A stretch of DNA of 16,733 nucleotides from JAGOTP01 sp964600845 (GCA_964600845.1 CAZRJW010000027.1:1-16733); one strand, 5' to 3'. Shown: positions 8,287-14,653, numbered from the stretch's first letter. Notes: generated from the letters alone by a model not told the origin. Made by a program: numbers and translations.

Positions 8287-8329
8287 AGTGGTAAATGAAT
8301 ACCGAAAATGGTATCAGTAAGGGGTCACA

Positions 8330-9007
8330 TTGACCATCTGTATGCTCTCTCGGTCACATCCTTTTTTTTCAACATTCGTAGAATTGATGACGCGAGCGGC
8401 TCAGCACGAACCGATCTATGACCTCGGAACGAGTAGCCGTTTTGCAAAAGAGATGGCATTTGTCGAGCCGGTGTTTGCTGGAAAGGCGTATTTCGCAGGC
8501 GGGTATGAGCCAGATTTTACGATCGACCGTGCCTGCGATTTTCATTCGGATGTCCAAAATCTCGACCAGATTCCCAATGCGAGCGTTGGGTCGGTCATTA
8601 GTCTTGAGGTGCTCGAACATGTCCAAGATCCAAGGAAGACGATCGAAGAAGCGTTTCGGATTTTGAAGCAGGGAGGGGTGTGTGTCTTGAGCACCCCGTT
8701 TATGGCTGGATATCATGGAAAAACCGCTCGTGTAGGGGATGGGGTATCTGAAGCGAAGAATGATCACGCCTCCTACGCGGATTACTGGCGTTTTACTCAT
8801 GAAGGACTGCAGCAGCTCTTCGCTCAAGCGGGATTTTCCCAGGTGACGGTGTATCCGGTGAATGGTCCACTCTCCGCCCGTCTTGAGTTCTTAAAGCTTG
8901 GCCCGGTTCTCCAAAAGCTCCCCTTCATTGCCACATTCATTCAAAAACTCGAGAAACCTCGCCTTGGGAAGCTCACAACGCGCCACTTTGTATTCGCTGT
9001 AAAATAA
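8330..9007 (+). CDS. Class I SAM-dependent methyltransferase (Methyltransf_11-type)
   Basis: A 225-residue soluble methyltransferase of unknown acceptor. Motif I is the degenerate PIYDLGTSSRFAKE (residues 28-41), followed by an acidic DRACDF near 66-71, then ISLEVLEHVQDPRKTIEEAF (90-109) and ILKQGGVCVLSTPFMAGYHG (111-130), the classical motif II/III region of Methyltransf_11 enzymes. The start is uncertain: a TTG at 8330 has a purine-rich AAGGGG 6 bp upstream, while an ATG at 8342 is four codons further in. The gene sits between gmd (divergent) and infB (same strand) and is the last member of the glycan locus, so it may methylate a sugar or a lipid carrier-linked intermediate. That is inference only. 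Confidence 0.8.
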   Translation: MTICMLSRSHPFFSTFVELMTRAAQHEPIYDLGTSSRFAKEMAFVEPVFAGKAYFAGGYEPDFTIDRACDFHSDVQNLDQIPNASVGSVISLEVLEHVQDPRKTIEEAFRILKQGGVCVLSTPFMAGYHGKTARVGDGVSEAKNDHASYADYWRFTHEGLQQLFAQAGFSQVTVYPVNGPLSARLEFLKLGPVLQKLPFIATFIQKLEKPRLGKLTTRHFVFAVK

Positions 9008-9029
9008 GAGAAAATACACCCCTTTTTGC

Positions 9030-9058
9030 TTGACGGTTCCTCGAAAAAAGCCTATTCT
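9030..9058 (+). promoter_or_regulatory. Sigma-70-type promoter of infB
   Basis: A -35 box TTGACG (9030-9035), an exact 17-bp spacer and a -10 box TATTCT (9053-9058) lie 25-60 bp before the infB ATG. Both boxes match consensus at five and four of six positions. The predicted leader is about 25 nt (start near 9065), pyrimidine-rich and without a Shine-Dalgarno. It separates infB transcriptionally from the glycan locus. Confidence 0.65.
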
Positions 9059-9089
9059 CAGCCTATTCATTTTTCCCTAAAATCCGCCC

Positions 9090-11096
9090 ATGAACGTCTC
9101 TGAACTCGCTCGCCGCCTTCGCGTCACTCCGCATGAAATGCTCACAAAGCTGCCTGATCTTGGCTTTGATATTGGAGCACGTGCGATTAAGGTCGACGAT
9201 CGTGTTGCGGAACAGATTATCCAGAAGTGGATGGAAAGCGTTCGTCGTGAACGATTGCGGAATCAGATTCTTGCACAGCAAGCGACTCCGGTGGCTGATA
9301 ACCGTCCAAAGACAGAAATCTTCCTCCCACCTGTATTGGCGGTGCGTGATTTCGCGGGTCTTTTGCGTTTGCCTGTCACGAAGGTGATCCAGCAGCTGAT
9401 GAAGGCGGGTATTCTCGCTTCGCAGAACGAACGGATCGACTTCACGACAGCAGCTATCATCGCTGAAGAACTTGGATTCAAGGCGGTTCAAGAAAACGAA
9501 AAGCAGGAAGAGTGGAAAGAGGCCTTGGAAGAAAAAGACATCATCAAAGAGCGCTTGAAGCTCACGACTGAAGGATTGGTTACACGTCCACCGGTTGTTG
9601 TGATCATGGGTCACGTCGACCACGGAAAGACGCGTACACTCGATGCAATTCGTAAGACGCATGTGATGGAGGGAGAATCCGGAGGAATTACGCAGCACAT
9701 CGGTGCCTACCAGGTCGAAAAAGCAGGCCGCAAAATAACCTTCATCGATACACCAGGTCACGAAGCGTTTACGGTTATGCGCTCCCGTGGAGCGAAGGTC
9801 GCCGACGTTGCTGTGCTCGTTGTTGCTGCAGACGACGGCGTCCAGCCACAGACGAAAGAAGCGGCTGACATTATCCATGCCGCGAAGCTGCCATTCGTGG
9901 TTGCCTTAAACAAAATTGATAAACCAGACGCCGATCCAAACCGCGTGTTGGGTCAGTTGGCGGAAATTGGAATTAACGTCGAAGAATGGGGAGGAAACGT
10001 GCCACTGGCTAAGATCTCCGCCAAGATGGGGACGGGAATTGATGCCTTGCTCGATACGATTTTGCTCGTGGCCGACATCGAACCAGAGCGCATCATGGCT
10101 CGCCCAACAGCGCGTGCCGCAGGAAGTGTGATCGAAGCACACGTAAACAAGGGGGAGGGTCCTGTGGCGACCGTCATCGTTCAGGATGGAACGTTGCGTA
10201 TCAATGACTGCCTTGGAATCGCTGGCGCTGCCTACGGTCGTGTCCGCGCGATGCGTGATTGGAATGGCCAACAACTCAAGGAGGCCCCTCCAGGTACACC
10301 GGTGAAGATTCTTGGATTCAAAGTTCCTCCAGTGGTTGGTGACGTGATCGAAGTTCCAGAGCATCCAGGCGATCTTGAACAGAAGAAGACTCGTCCAACG
10401 CGTCAGGTAGCCGATGCCTTCACTGCGACCAAAGCGATGCCGGTTCAGGGAGATGATGTGAAAAAGAAGATCATGTTAAATGTGATTTTGAAGACGGACG
10501 TGCTTGGATCACTCGAAGCCTTGCTCGGAATGATCGAAAAAGTCTCACACGAGTTAGTGGGAGTCGAAGTGATTCAAAAGGGTTTGGGGAACGTGATGGA
10601 AGTGGATATCGAGCGCGCAGCCAACTCAAAGCCGTCAGTCGTGTACGGATTCAACGTCCTCATTCCCGCAGCGGTGGATGTAACGGCGCGTGAAAAAGGA
10701 GTTGATGTGCGTAAATATAAGATTATCTACGAATTGTTCGATGATATCTTGGCCCGGTTGAACGCCTTATTGCCCCAAGAAACGATTATCGTCCCACTTG
10801 GTCAGGCAGAGGTCGCCGGAATCTTCCGCACCGAACCAGGACGTATGGTGGCTGGTGTCCGCGTCAAAGAAGGAAAGTTGCTTACGGGCTGCAAGGTTCG
10901 TGTCTGGCGCGGCGAAGATCCAATCGGTGAGGGGGTACTTGAAACGCTCCAGTCCGGTAAATCGACAGCGAAAGAACTTGGTGCTGGCCAGGAAGGTGGA
11001 ACCGCTTTCAAGGGAAAAACAAAGCTTGAACTCGGTGATCGTTTCGAGGCCTACATGGAAGAGTCGAAGACCCGCAAAATTGAATTCACACGTTAA
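9090..11096 (+). CDS. infB: Translation initiation factor IF-2, short form
   Basis: A 668-residue GTPase that brings initiator fMet-tRNA to the 30S subunit and promotes subunit joining. Residues 1-50 form an IF2_N-like helical module (NVSELARRLRVTPHEMLTKL), and a second such module lies near 80-130. The G domain has G1 GHVDHGKT (174-181), the switch sequence GGITQH (198-203), G3 DTPGH (220-224), G4 NKID (274-277) and G5 SAK (312-314). Domains II, III and the C-terminal fMet-tRNA-binding domain follow. The long low-complexity N-terminal extension of many IF-2 proteins is absent, giving a minimal factor. The residue after the P-loop threonine is arginine (GKTR), where many IF-2 proteins have S or T. 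The gene has its own promoter and terminator and stands outside the usual nusA-infB-rbfA setting. Confidence 0.98.
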   Translation: MNVSELARRLRVTPHEMLTKLPDLGFDIGARAIKVDDRVAEQIIQKWMESVRRERLRNQILAQQATPVADNRPKTEIFLPPVLAVRDFAGLLRLPVTKVIQQLMKAGILASQNERIDFTTAAIIAEELGFKAVQENEKQEEWKEALEEKDIIKERLKLTTEGLVTRPPVVVIMGHVDHGKTRTLDAIRKTHVMEGESGGITQHIGAYQVEKAGRKITFIDTPGHEAFTVMRSRGAKVADVAVLVVAADDGVQPQTKEAADIIHAAKLPFVVALNKIDKPDADPNRVLGQLAEIGINVEEWGGNVPLAKISAKMGTGIDALLDTILLVADIEPERIMARPTARAAGSVIEAHVNKGEGPVATVIVQDGTLRINDCLGIAGAAYGRVRAMRDWNGQQLKEAPPGTPVKILGFKVPPVVGDVIEVPEHPGDLEQKKTRPTRQVADAFTATKAMPVQGDDVKKKIMLNVILKTDVLGSLEALLGMIEKVSHELVGVEVIQKGLGNVMEVDIERAANSKPSVVYGFNVLIPAAVDVTAREKGVDVRKYKIIYELFDDILARLNALLPQETIIVPLGQAEVAGIFRTEPGRMVAGVRVKEGKLLTGCKVRVWRGEDPIGEGVLETLQSGKSTAKELGAGQEGGTAFKGKTKLELGDRFEAYMEESKTRKIEFTR

Positions 11097-11112
11097 AAAA
11101 CAACGGTGTTTC

Positions 11113-11142
11113 AAAAACACCCGGCGTTGGCCGGGTGTTTTT
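11113..11142 (+). terminator. Intrinsic terminator of infB, probably bidirectional
   Basis: A perfect 13-bp inverted repeat (AAAAACACCCGGC / GCCGGGTGTTTTT) around a GTTG loop begins 16 bp after the infB stop and ends in a T run. Because the stem starts with an A run, the opposite strand also has hairpin plus U-tract, so it can stop the minus-strand carbonic-anhydrase-like transcript as well. Confidence 0.9.
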
Positions 11143-11148
11143 GTTGGG

Positions 11149-11234
11149 GGCTAGACGTGCCTGCACGAGGGGGTGCGGCTCTGTTCGGGGGAGGTCCGAA
11201 CGCGAGGACAGAAGTCCAAGCTTGTTGTCTAGCC
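11149..11234 (-). ncRNA. Cloverleaf-shaped inverted-repeat element, candidate structured RNA / 3' UTR element
   Basis: Four perfect inverted repeats are packed into 86 bp. A closing 8-bp stem (11149-11156 with 11227-11234) encloses three hairpins: GCAC/GTGC at 11163-11176 (extended by CC/GG with one bulge), GTTCGG/CCGAAC at 11183-11201, and GGAC/GTCC at 11206-11217. On the minus strand the two larger loops are C-rich (ACCTCCC and CCCCTC) and resemble anti-Shine-Dalgarno sequence; on the plus strand they are G-rich. On the minus strand it would form the end of the carbonic-anhydrase-like mRNA, just before the shared terminator, and the stop codon of that gene (11229-11231) lies in the closing stem. 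It is not a tRNA: there is no T-loop sequence and no U33. Strand and function are unproven. Confidence 0.4.
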
Positions 11235-11819
11235 GATGGAGAGGGGCTCAGGGAGGGGCTTGAGATCGGCCACTACCTTGTAGCGCTGGTTGATGTCTGG
11301 ATGTAGCCGATCGGCGACTACGAGTATGCGCACGCTCTTATGAGCAAGAGCGAGCTGGGCTTGGAATTCCTGCATCGCTTGGATGGTCTCGAGCATCGCT
11401 TCAGCGAAGGGAATATCGGGTTGATGCTTGTGTACCCAGCCGCAGTTGCGGTGTGTGACGGCGACCAGCGTCTCTCCGCCGTGCAGTTGATGTTGCACGA
11501 GGAACGCGACACGCCGCCTGTCCCGTTGCCAATCCCTGAAATTTCTCGAGAGGCTGGCTGCGCCGCCTGGAACGGCGTATCGGTTCCAGTTGTCGTCGAA
11601 CAGATCTTCGCAGCCAGCGTCGGCTGCGGCGAGTGCTGCAAGAAGCGCTTGCTTTTGCCTGCCCATGAAGACTGTTCGGCAGTCGCTGCAACCGATGTAG
11701 ATGCAGCGACTTCGCCTCGCATTATCGGTATCGGTTGGCTCACCATGGCCTTTCCAGTTTAACCAGGGATCACTCAGAATTGATTCGGCGTCTAAGGCGG
11801 TTTCACTGTCTGCCGTCAT
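11229..11819 (-). CDS. Beta-carbonic-anhydrase-like protein
   Basis: A 196-residue protein with the zinc-site signature of beta-class carbonic anhydrases. IGCSDCR at residues 42-48 gives the C-x-D-x-R motif (C44, D46, R48), and VTHRNCG at 121-127 gives H-x-x-C (H123, C126). NRYAVPGGAASL (79-90) occupies the place of the usual R-N-A-G-G segment. The family would interconvert CO2 and bicarbonate in the cytoplasm; overall similarity is distant, so activity is unproven and a non-catalytic relative is possible. The ATG at 11819 has a good Shine-Dalgarno, unlike its neighbours, and codon choice (many GGC, AGC, CCC, AGG) also looks different, which could mean horizontal acquisition. It is divergent from trxA. 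Its stop codon lies inside the inverted-repeat element at 11149-11234. Confidence 0.7.
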   Translation of the reverse strand: MTADSETALDAESILSDPWLNWKGHGEPTDTDNARRSRCIYIGCSDCRTVFMGRQKQALLAALAAADAGCEDLFDDNWNRYAVPGGAASLSRNFRDWQRDRRRVAFLVQHQLHGGETLVAVTHRNCGWVHKHQPDIPFAEAMLETIQAMQEFQAQLALAHKSVRILVVADRLHPDINQRYKVVADLKPLPEPLSIG

Positions 11820-11827
11820 CGATTAGG

Positions 11828-11834
11828 TCCTCTC
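11828..11834 (-). promoter_or_regulatory. Canonical ribosome binding site of the carbonic-anhydrase-like gene
   Basis: The minus strand reads GAGAGGA ending 8 nt before the ATG at 11819. It is the only clear, well-spaced Shine-Dalgarno in front of an ATG in this window, and it decides the start. Confidence 0.7.
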
Positions 11835-11875
11835 TTTCCTTCTTGATTTGTGCGCAAGTACTCTCGCGGGCGGCC

Positions 11876-11905
11876 ATTTTCGCGCCTTTTTTTGAGATTC
11901 GTCAA
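11876..11905 (-). promoter_or_regulatory. Putative promoter of the carbonic-anhydrase-like gene
   Basis: On the minus strand a TTGACG -35 box (11905-11900), an 18-bp spacer and a GAAAAT -10 box (11881-11876) precede the gene, giving a leader of about 50 nt. The -10 box is weak. The -35 box lies only 6 bp from the -35 box of the opposing trxA promoter. Confidence 0.35.
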
Positions 11906-11911
11906 GTTCGC

Positions 11912-11940
11912 TTGCCCAAGCTTTTCCCTCGGCTTATCAT
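11912..11940 (+). promoter_or_regulatory. Promoter of trxA, predicting a near-leaderless mRNA
   Basis: A -35 box TTGCCC (11912-11917), a 17-bp spacer and a -10 box TATCAT (11935-11940; five of six consensus positions) end only 9 bp before the trxA ATG at 11950. Transcription would start near 11946-11948, leaving a leader of 2-4 nt. There is no Shine-Dalgarno, which fits leaderless translation. Confidence 0.55.
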
Positions 11941-11949
11941 AATCAAACT

Positions 11950-12273
11950 ATGGCACATATCTTTACTGACTCAAATTTTGAACAAGAAGTCTTGAAATCC
12001 GAGGTTCCAGTTGTGGTTGACGTCTGGGCGGAATGGTGTGGCCCGTGTCGTGCGATGAGCCCAATGATTGAAGAGCTTGCGACGGAGATTCCGGAGGCGA
12101 AACTGAAGATGGGTAAACTGAATGTGGATCAGAATCCGATGACCCCAGGGAAATACGAAGTGGCATCAATCCCAACGTTCCTCGTCTTCAAGGGAGGGCA
12201 GTTGGTAGATCGCTTTATGGGGAGCATGTCGAAGGCAGCCTTCATGGAGCACGTGTCGAAGCACATCGCGTAA
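11950..12273 (+). CDS. trxA: Thioredoxin
   Basis: A 107-residue cytoplasmic dithiol-disulfide oxidoreductase. The active site WCGPC has its cysteines at C30 and C33, within VVVDVWAEWCGPC, and the cis-proline loop is ASIPTF, followed by LVFKGGQLVDRFMG, the standard last strands of the fold. Length is typical. It would reduce ribonucleotide reductase, peroxiredoxins and other disulfide proteins, and be re-reduced by the thioredoxin reductase encoded 3 bp downstream. The ATG is preceded by AAACT with no Shine-Dalgarno, and the promoter lies immediately upstream. It is the first gene of trxA-trxB-gdhA. Confidence 0.97.
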   Translation: MAHIFTDSNFEQEVLKSEVPVVVDVWAEWCGPCRAMSPMIEELATEIPEAKLKMGKLNVDQNPMTPGKYEVASIPTFLVFKGGQLVDRFMGSMSKAAFMEHVSKHIA

Positions 12274-12276
12274 CCT

Positions 12277-13209
12277 ATGGACTGGCGTAGTGTCGCGATT
12301 GTTGGATCGGGTCCCGCAGGCTGGACGGCGGCTGTATATGCAGCGCGCGCCAACCTTTCACCTATTCTGTTTGAGGGGCTCGAAACAGGTGGTCAGTTGA
12401 TGACGACAACAGATGTTGAGAATTTCCCTGGCTTTCCAAAAGGCGTCACAGGACCTGAGCTTATGCAGCTCATGAAAGAGCAGGCGGCTCGTTTTGCGAC
12501 CGAAATTGTTTCGGAGCGCGTGAACACCTTGAAACAGATCGAGGGCGGCTTTGAGCTCGAAGCGAACGGAAAAACCTATTACGCACGCACAGTGATTCTA
12601 TCTACAGGAGCGACCGCGCGTCGGTTGGGTCTTGAATCAGAGAAGGCGCTGTATGGAAGAGGCGTTTCTGCGTGTGCAACCTGTGATGGATTCTTCTTCA
12701 AGGGCAAGAATGTGATGATCGTTGGTGGGGGTGATAGTGCGATGGAAGAGGCGAATTTCCTAACGCGCTTTGCAACGATGGTCACGATCGTGCACCGCCG
12801 AGACACCTTCCGCGCTTCGAAGATCATGCAGGATCGTACGCTGAACAATCCAAAGATCTCTGTTCTGTGGAACAGTGAAATCACAGAGATTAAAGGCGTC
12901 GATGTCGGAAAAGTGGTTGGCGTCATGTTACGAAATACGGTCACAGGTGAAGTGAGTGAGCAAGCGATCGATGGCGTTTTTGCAGCGATTGGCCACGATC
13001 CAAACGTCGAGCTCGTCAAAGACCTGGTTGATCTAGATGAAAAAGGCTATGTGAAGACGCTCGCGGGTACCTCCCAGACCAAGATCGAAGGGTTGTTTGC
13101 GTGTGGCGATGTTCAAGACTCGCGCTATCGTCAGGCGATCACGGCGGCTGGTTCTGGCTGTATGGCCGCACTCGATGCAGAGAGATTCCTTCAAGATCAT
13201 AACGAATAA
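12277..13209 (+). CDS. trxB: Thioredoxin-disulfide reductase (NADPH)
   Basis: A 310-residue FAD enzyme of the low-molecular-weight bacterial type that passes electrons from NADPH to thioredoxin. The FAD-binding GSGPAG is at residues 10-15, the redox-active CATC is C133/C136 followed by DG, and the NADPH domain has GGGDSA (150-155) and the HRRDTFRA phosphate-binding motif. The C-terminal FAD segment GLFACGDVQDSRYRQAITAA is intact. The H-R-R-x-x-x-R motif supports NADPH rather than NADH use. It starts 3 bp after trxA with the context AACCT-ATG and no Shine-Dalgarno, and is followed 6 bp later by gdhA. With trxA it forms a complete thioredoxin system. Confidence 0.97.
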   Translation: MDWRSVAIVGSGPAGWTAAVYAARANLSPILFEGLETGGQLMTTTDVENFPGFPKGVTGPELMQLMKEQAARFATEIVSERVNTLKQIEGGFELEANGKTYYARTVILSTGATARRLGLESEKALYGRGVSACATCDGFFFKGKNVMIVGGGDSAMEEANFLTRFATMVTIVHRRDTFRASKIMQDRTLNNPKISVLWNSEITEIKGVDVGKVVGVMLRNTVTGEVSEQAIDGVFAAIGHDPNVELVKDLVDLDEKGYVKTLAGTSQTKIEGLFACGDVQDSRYRQAITAAGSGCMAALDAERFLQDHNE

Positions 13210-13215
13210 CAACCT

Positions 13216-14427
13216 ATGTCTGTTTTAGGAAACGCCATGAAGCAGCTCGACCAAGCGGCTGCGCTGGTTCCTGAGCATAAAGCGGTCGTGGAGCGTTTGC
13301 GGCACGCAGACCGCATGGTTCATGTCACGATTCCGTTAAAGCAAGGGGATGCGACTACGTATTTCTCGGGCTATCGCGTCCAGTGGAATAATCAACGAGG
13401 GCCGTATAAAGGGGGGATTCGTTTCCACCCACAGGTAGATTTGGATGAAGTCCAGGCGCTCGCCTTCTGGATGACGATGAAGTGTGCAGTTCTGAACCTT
13501 CCCTACGGAGGCGGTAAGGGCGGCGTATCCGTCGATCCAAAAGCGCTGACGCAAGAAGAGCGCGAAGAGGTCATGCGTGGCTTCGTGCGTCGTATGGTCG
13601 AGGTCGTGGGGCCTGAGAAAGACGTTCCGGCTCCAGACGTGAATACAAATTCCCGATTGATGGATGTCTTTGCCGAAGAATATAGCCAACTTGTCGGAAA
13701 GCCCTCGCCCGCTGTTGTAACAGGGAAGAACTTAGACAAGGGCGGGTCCGCAGGACGTGCGGAAGCGACTGCCCGTGGCGCCTTTGCTGTTTGGAAGGCC
13801 TATCGTGATCTTATGCCGGCAGATCACGTCTGGCGCGTGGTTGTTCAGGGCTTTGGAAATGCGGGTCTTCACATCGCGCACTTGTTCCACGAAGCCGGTC
13901 ATCGCGTGATTGCGGTCTCCGATTCGCGTGGAGGGGTCTTGAACCCCGAGGGGCTCGACGTACCGGCCTTGGAGCAATTTAAGGCCAAAGAGGGGACAGT
14001 TGTTGGCTTCCCCGGAACGACTACGCTGACGCAGGAAGAGCTTCTGACGACCGAGTGTGATGTGCTCGCTCCTTCAGCGCTTGAAAACCAACTCACGGGC
14101 GAGGTTGCAAAGCGCGTAAAAGCGAAGCTCGTGCTTGAGCTCGCGAACGGTCCGACCACGCCTGAAGGGGATGAGGCACTCCATGCGCAAGGCATCACGA
14201 TCGCCCCAGACATTCTCGCGAATGCAGGTGGAGTCACGGTTTCCTACTTCGAGTGGTACCAGAACATGCACGCGGAGAAATGGACGGAAGCAGAGGTCTA
14301 TCAAAAGATGAACGACAAAATGGCTGAAAGCGCCGCAGCTGTCCGAGAGCGGGCGAAGCGCTTTGGCTGTACGGATCGGGTCGCTGCCTTCGTCTTGGCA
14401 GTCGAGCGGATTGCGGAGAAAGGCTAG
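13216..14427 (+). CDS. gdhA: Glutamate dehydrogenase (Glu/Leu/Phe/Val dehydrogenase family)
   Basis: A 403-residue cytoplasmic enzyme that interconverts glutamate with 2-oxoglutarate and ammonia. The N-terminal substrate domain has RGPYKGGIRFHP (residues 61-72, K65), the MTMKCA lysine K89, the catalytic K101 in YGGGKGG, and D141 in PAPDVNT. The cofactor domain has the dinucleotide fold GFGNAG (212-217), and the family's C-terminal LANAGGVTVSYFEWYQN is present. The length is slightly below the usual 410-450. The segment after strand 2 of the cofactor fold (VSDSRGG) would help decide NAD versus NADP, but I would not call it from sequence. Leucine or another amino acid as substrate cannot be fully excluded, but the motifs favour glutamate. 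It is the last gene of trxA-trxB-gdhA, 6 bp after trxB, with the start context AACCT-ATG. Confidence 0.93.
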   Translation: MSVLGNAMKQLDQAAALVPEHKAVVERLRHADRMVHVTIPLKQGDATTYFSGYRVQWNNQRGPYKGGIRFHPQVDLDEVQALAFWMTMKCAVLNLPYGGGKGGVSVDPKALTQEEREEVMRGFVRRMVEVVGPEKDVPAPDVNTNSRLMDVFAEEYSQLVGKPSPAVVTGKNLDKGGSAGRAEATARGAFAVWKAYRDLMPADHVWRVVVQGFGNAGLHIAHLFHEAGHRVIAVSDSRGGVLNPEGLDVPALEQFKAKEGTVVGFPGTTTLTQEELLTTECDVLAPSALENQLTGEVAKRVKAKLVLELANGPTTPEGDEALHAQGITIAPDILANAGGVTVSYFEWYQNMHAEKWTEAEVYQKMNDKMAESAAAVRERAKRFGCTDRVAAFVLAVERIAEKG

Positions 14428-14433
14428 AACGAC

Positions 14434-14623
14434 AAAAACAAACTCCCCGCTGGAACATAGCGCTTGGCTAGTGGTTCCTGCGGGGAGTTTTTGGTGCACC
14501 AGGTATTAAACAATCCGCACCCAAGAAACCTTGCAATAGGATGGTCCGAGCCGGAGCCCACACGCACCTAAAAATAAGATTCCATGCTTGTCGTGGATGC
14601 GGATTGCTAAAGACCTCGTGTAA
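14434..14623 (-). ncRNA. Candidate small structured RNA between gdhA and the VanW gene
   Basis: This is noncoding DNA with no supported ORF. On the minus strand it has a TTGACA-17-TAGTAT promoter, a predicted start near 14623, a long-range helix between 14511-14523 and 14594-14606 (12 Watson-Crick pairs and one G-U pair on the minus strand; the same position is a C-A mismatch on the plus strand), and an end at the hairpin shared with gdhA, whose minus-strand side is followed by TTTGTTTTTG. The predicted RNA is about 190 nt. A local hairpin at 14582-14596 pairs better on the plus strand, so the pairing evidence is not one-sided. I could not match it to SRP RNA, 6S RNA, tmRNA, RNase P RNA or a tRNA. 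Confidence 0.35.
14440..14490 (+). terminator. Intrinsic terminator of gdhA, usable from both strands
   Basis: An 11-bp perfect stem (AAACTCCCCGC / GCGGGGAGTTT) is extended inward by GGAAC/GTTCC and TAGC/GCTA, with small mismatches, around a GCTTG loop, and followed by TT on the plus strand. It begins 12 bp after the gdhA stop. On the minus strand the stem is followed by TTTGTTTTTG, arguably a better U-tract. Confidence 0.85.
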
Positions 14624-14653
14624 CAAAGAATACTACACGAACAGGTCTTTTTT
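14609..14653 (+). terminator. Second plus-strand hairpin with T-tract (terminator or operator-like inverted repeat)
   Basis: The arms AAAGACCT and AGGTCTTT, with an inner CGTGTA/TACACG pair, enclose an 11-nt loop and are followed by a run of T to 14653. It lies about 120 bp after the gdhA terminator, with no obvious plus-strand gene between. It overlaps the predicted minus-strand promoter (14630-14658), so it might instead be an operator, or slow transcription from the VanW side. Confidence 0.6.

Noticed and set aside
9063..9878. 271-codon open frame antisense to infB
   Set aside because: It lies entirely over the conserved IF-2 coding region and its residue composition (many Cys, Phe, Arg, His) is that of an antisense shadow.
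11149..11234. Integron attC site, or bacterial SRP RNA
   Set aside because: The ends lack the RYYYAAC/GTTRRRY core sites and no integrase is present; the GGAAGG-AGCAGCC SRP loop is absent and the fold is branched rather than one long hairpin.
11340..11762. 140-codon open frame on the plus strand opposite the carbonic-anhydrase-like gene
   Set aside because: The opposite frame has intact zinc-site motifs and a Shine-Dalgarno, while this one shows no recognisable family and is explained as its shadow.
14541..14566. GGTCCGAG followed by CACACG, recalling the guanidine-I (ykkC) riboswitch
   Set aside because: Only two short motifs agree, the conserved GGGA/AAGCC part is missing, and no gene lies downstream on that strand.
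14493..14568. A 76-nt stretch bounded by GGTGC and GCACC, tRNA-like in size
   Set aside because: It has no U8, no D-arm or anticodon arm in register, and no TTCGA-type T loop on either strand.
14434..14623. 6S RNA, because of the predicted length near 190 nt
   Set aside because: The predicted 5' and 3' ends do not pair into a closing stem and no promoter-like open bubble is evident.
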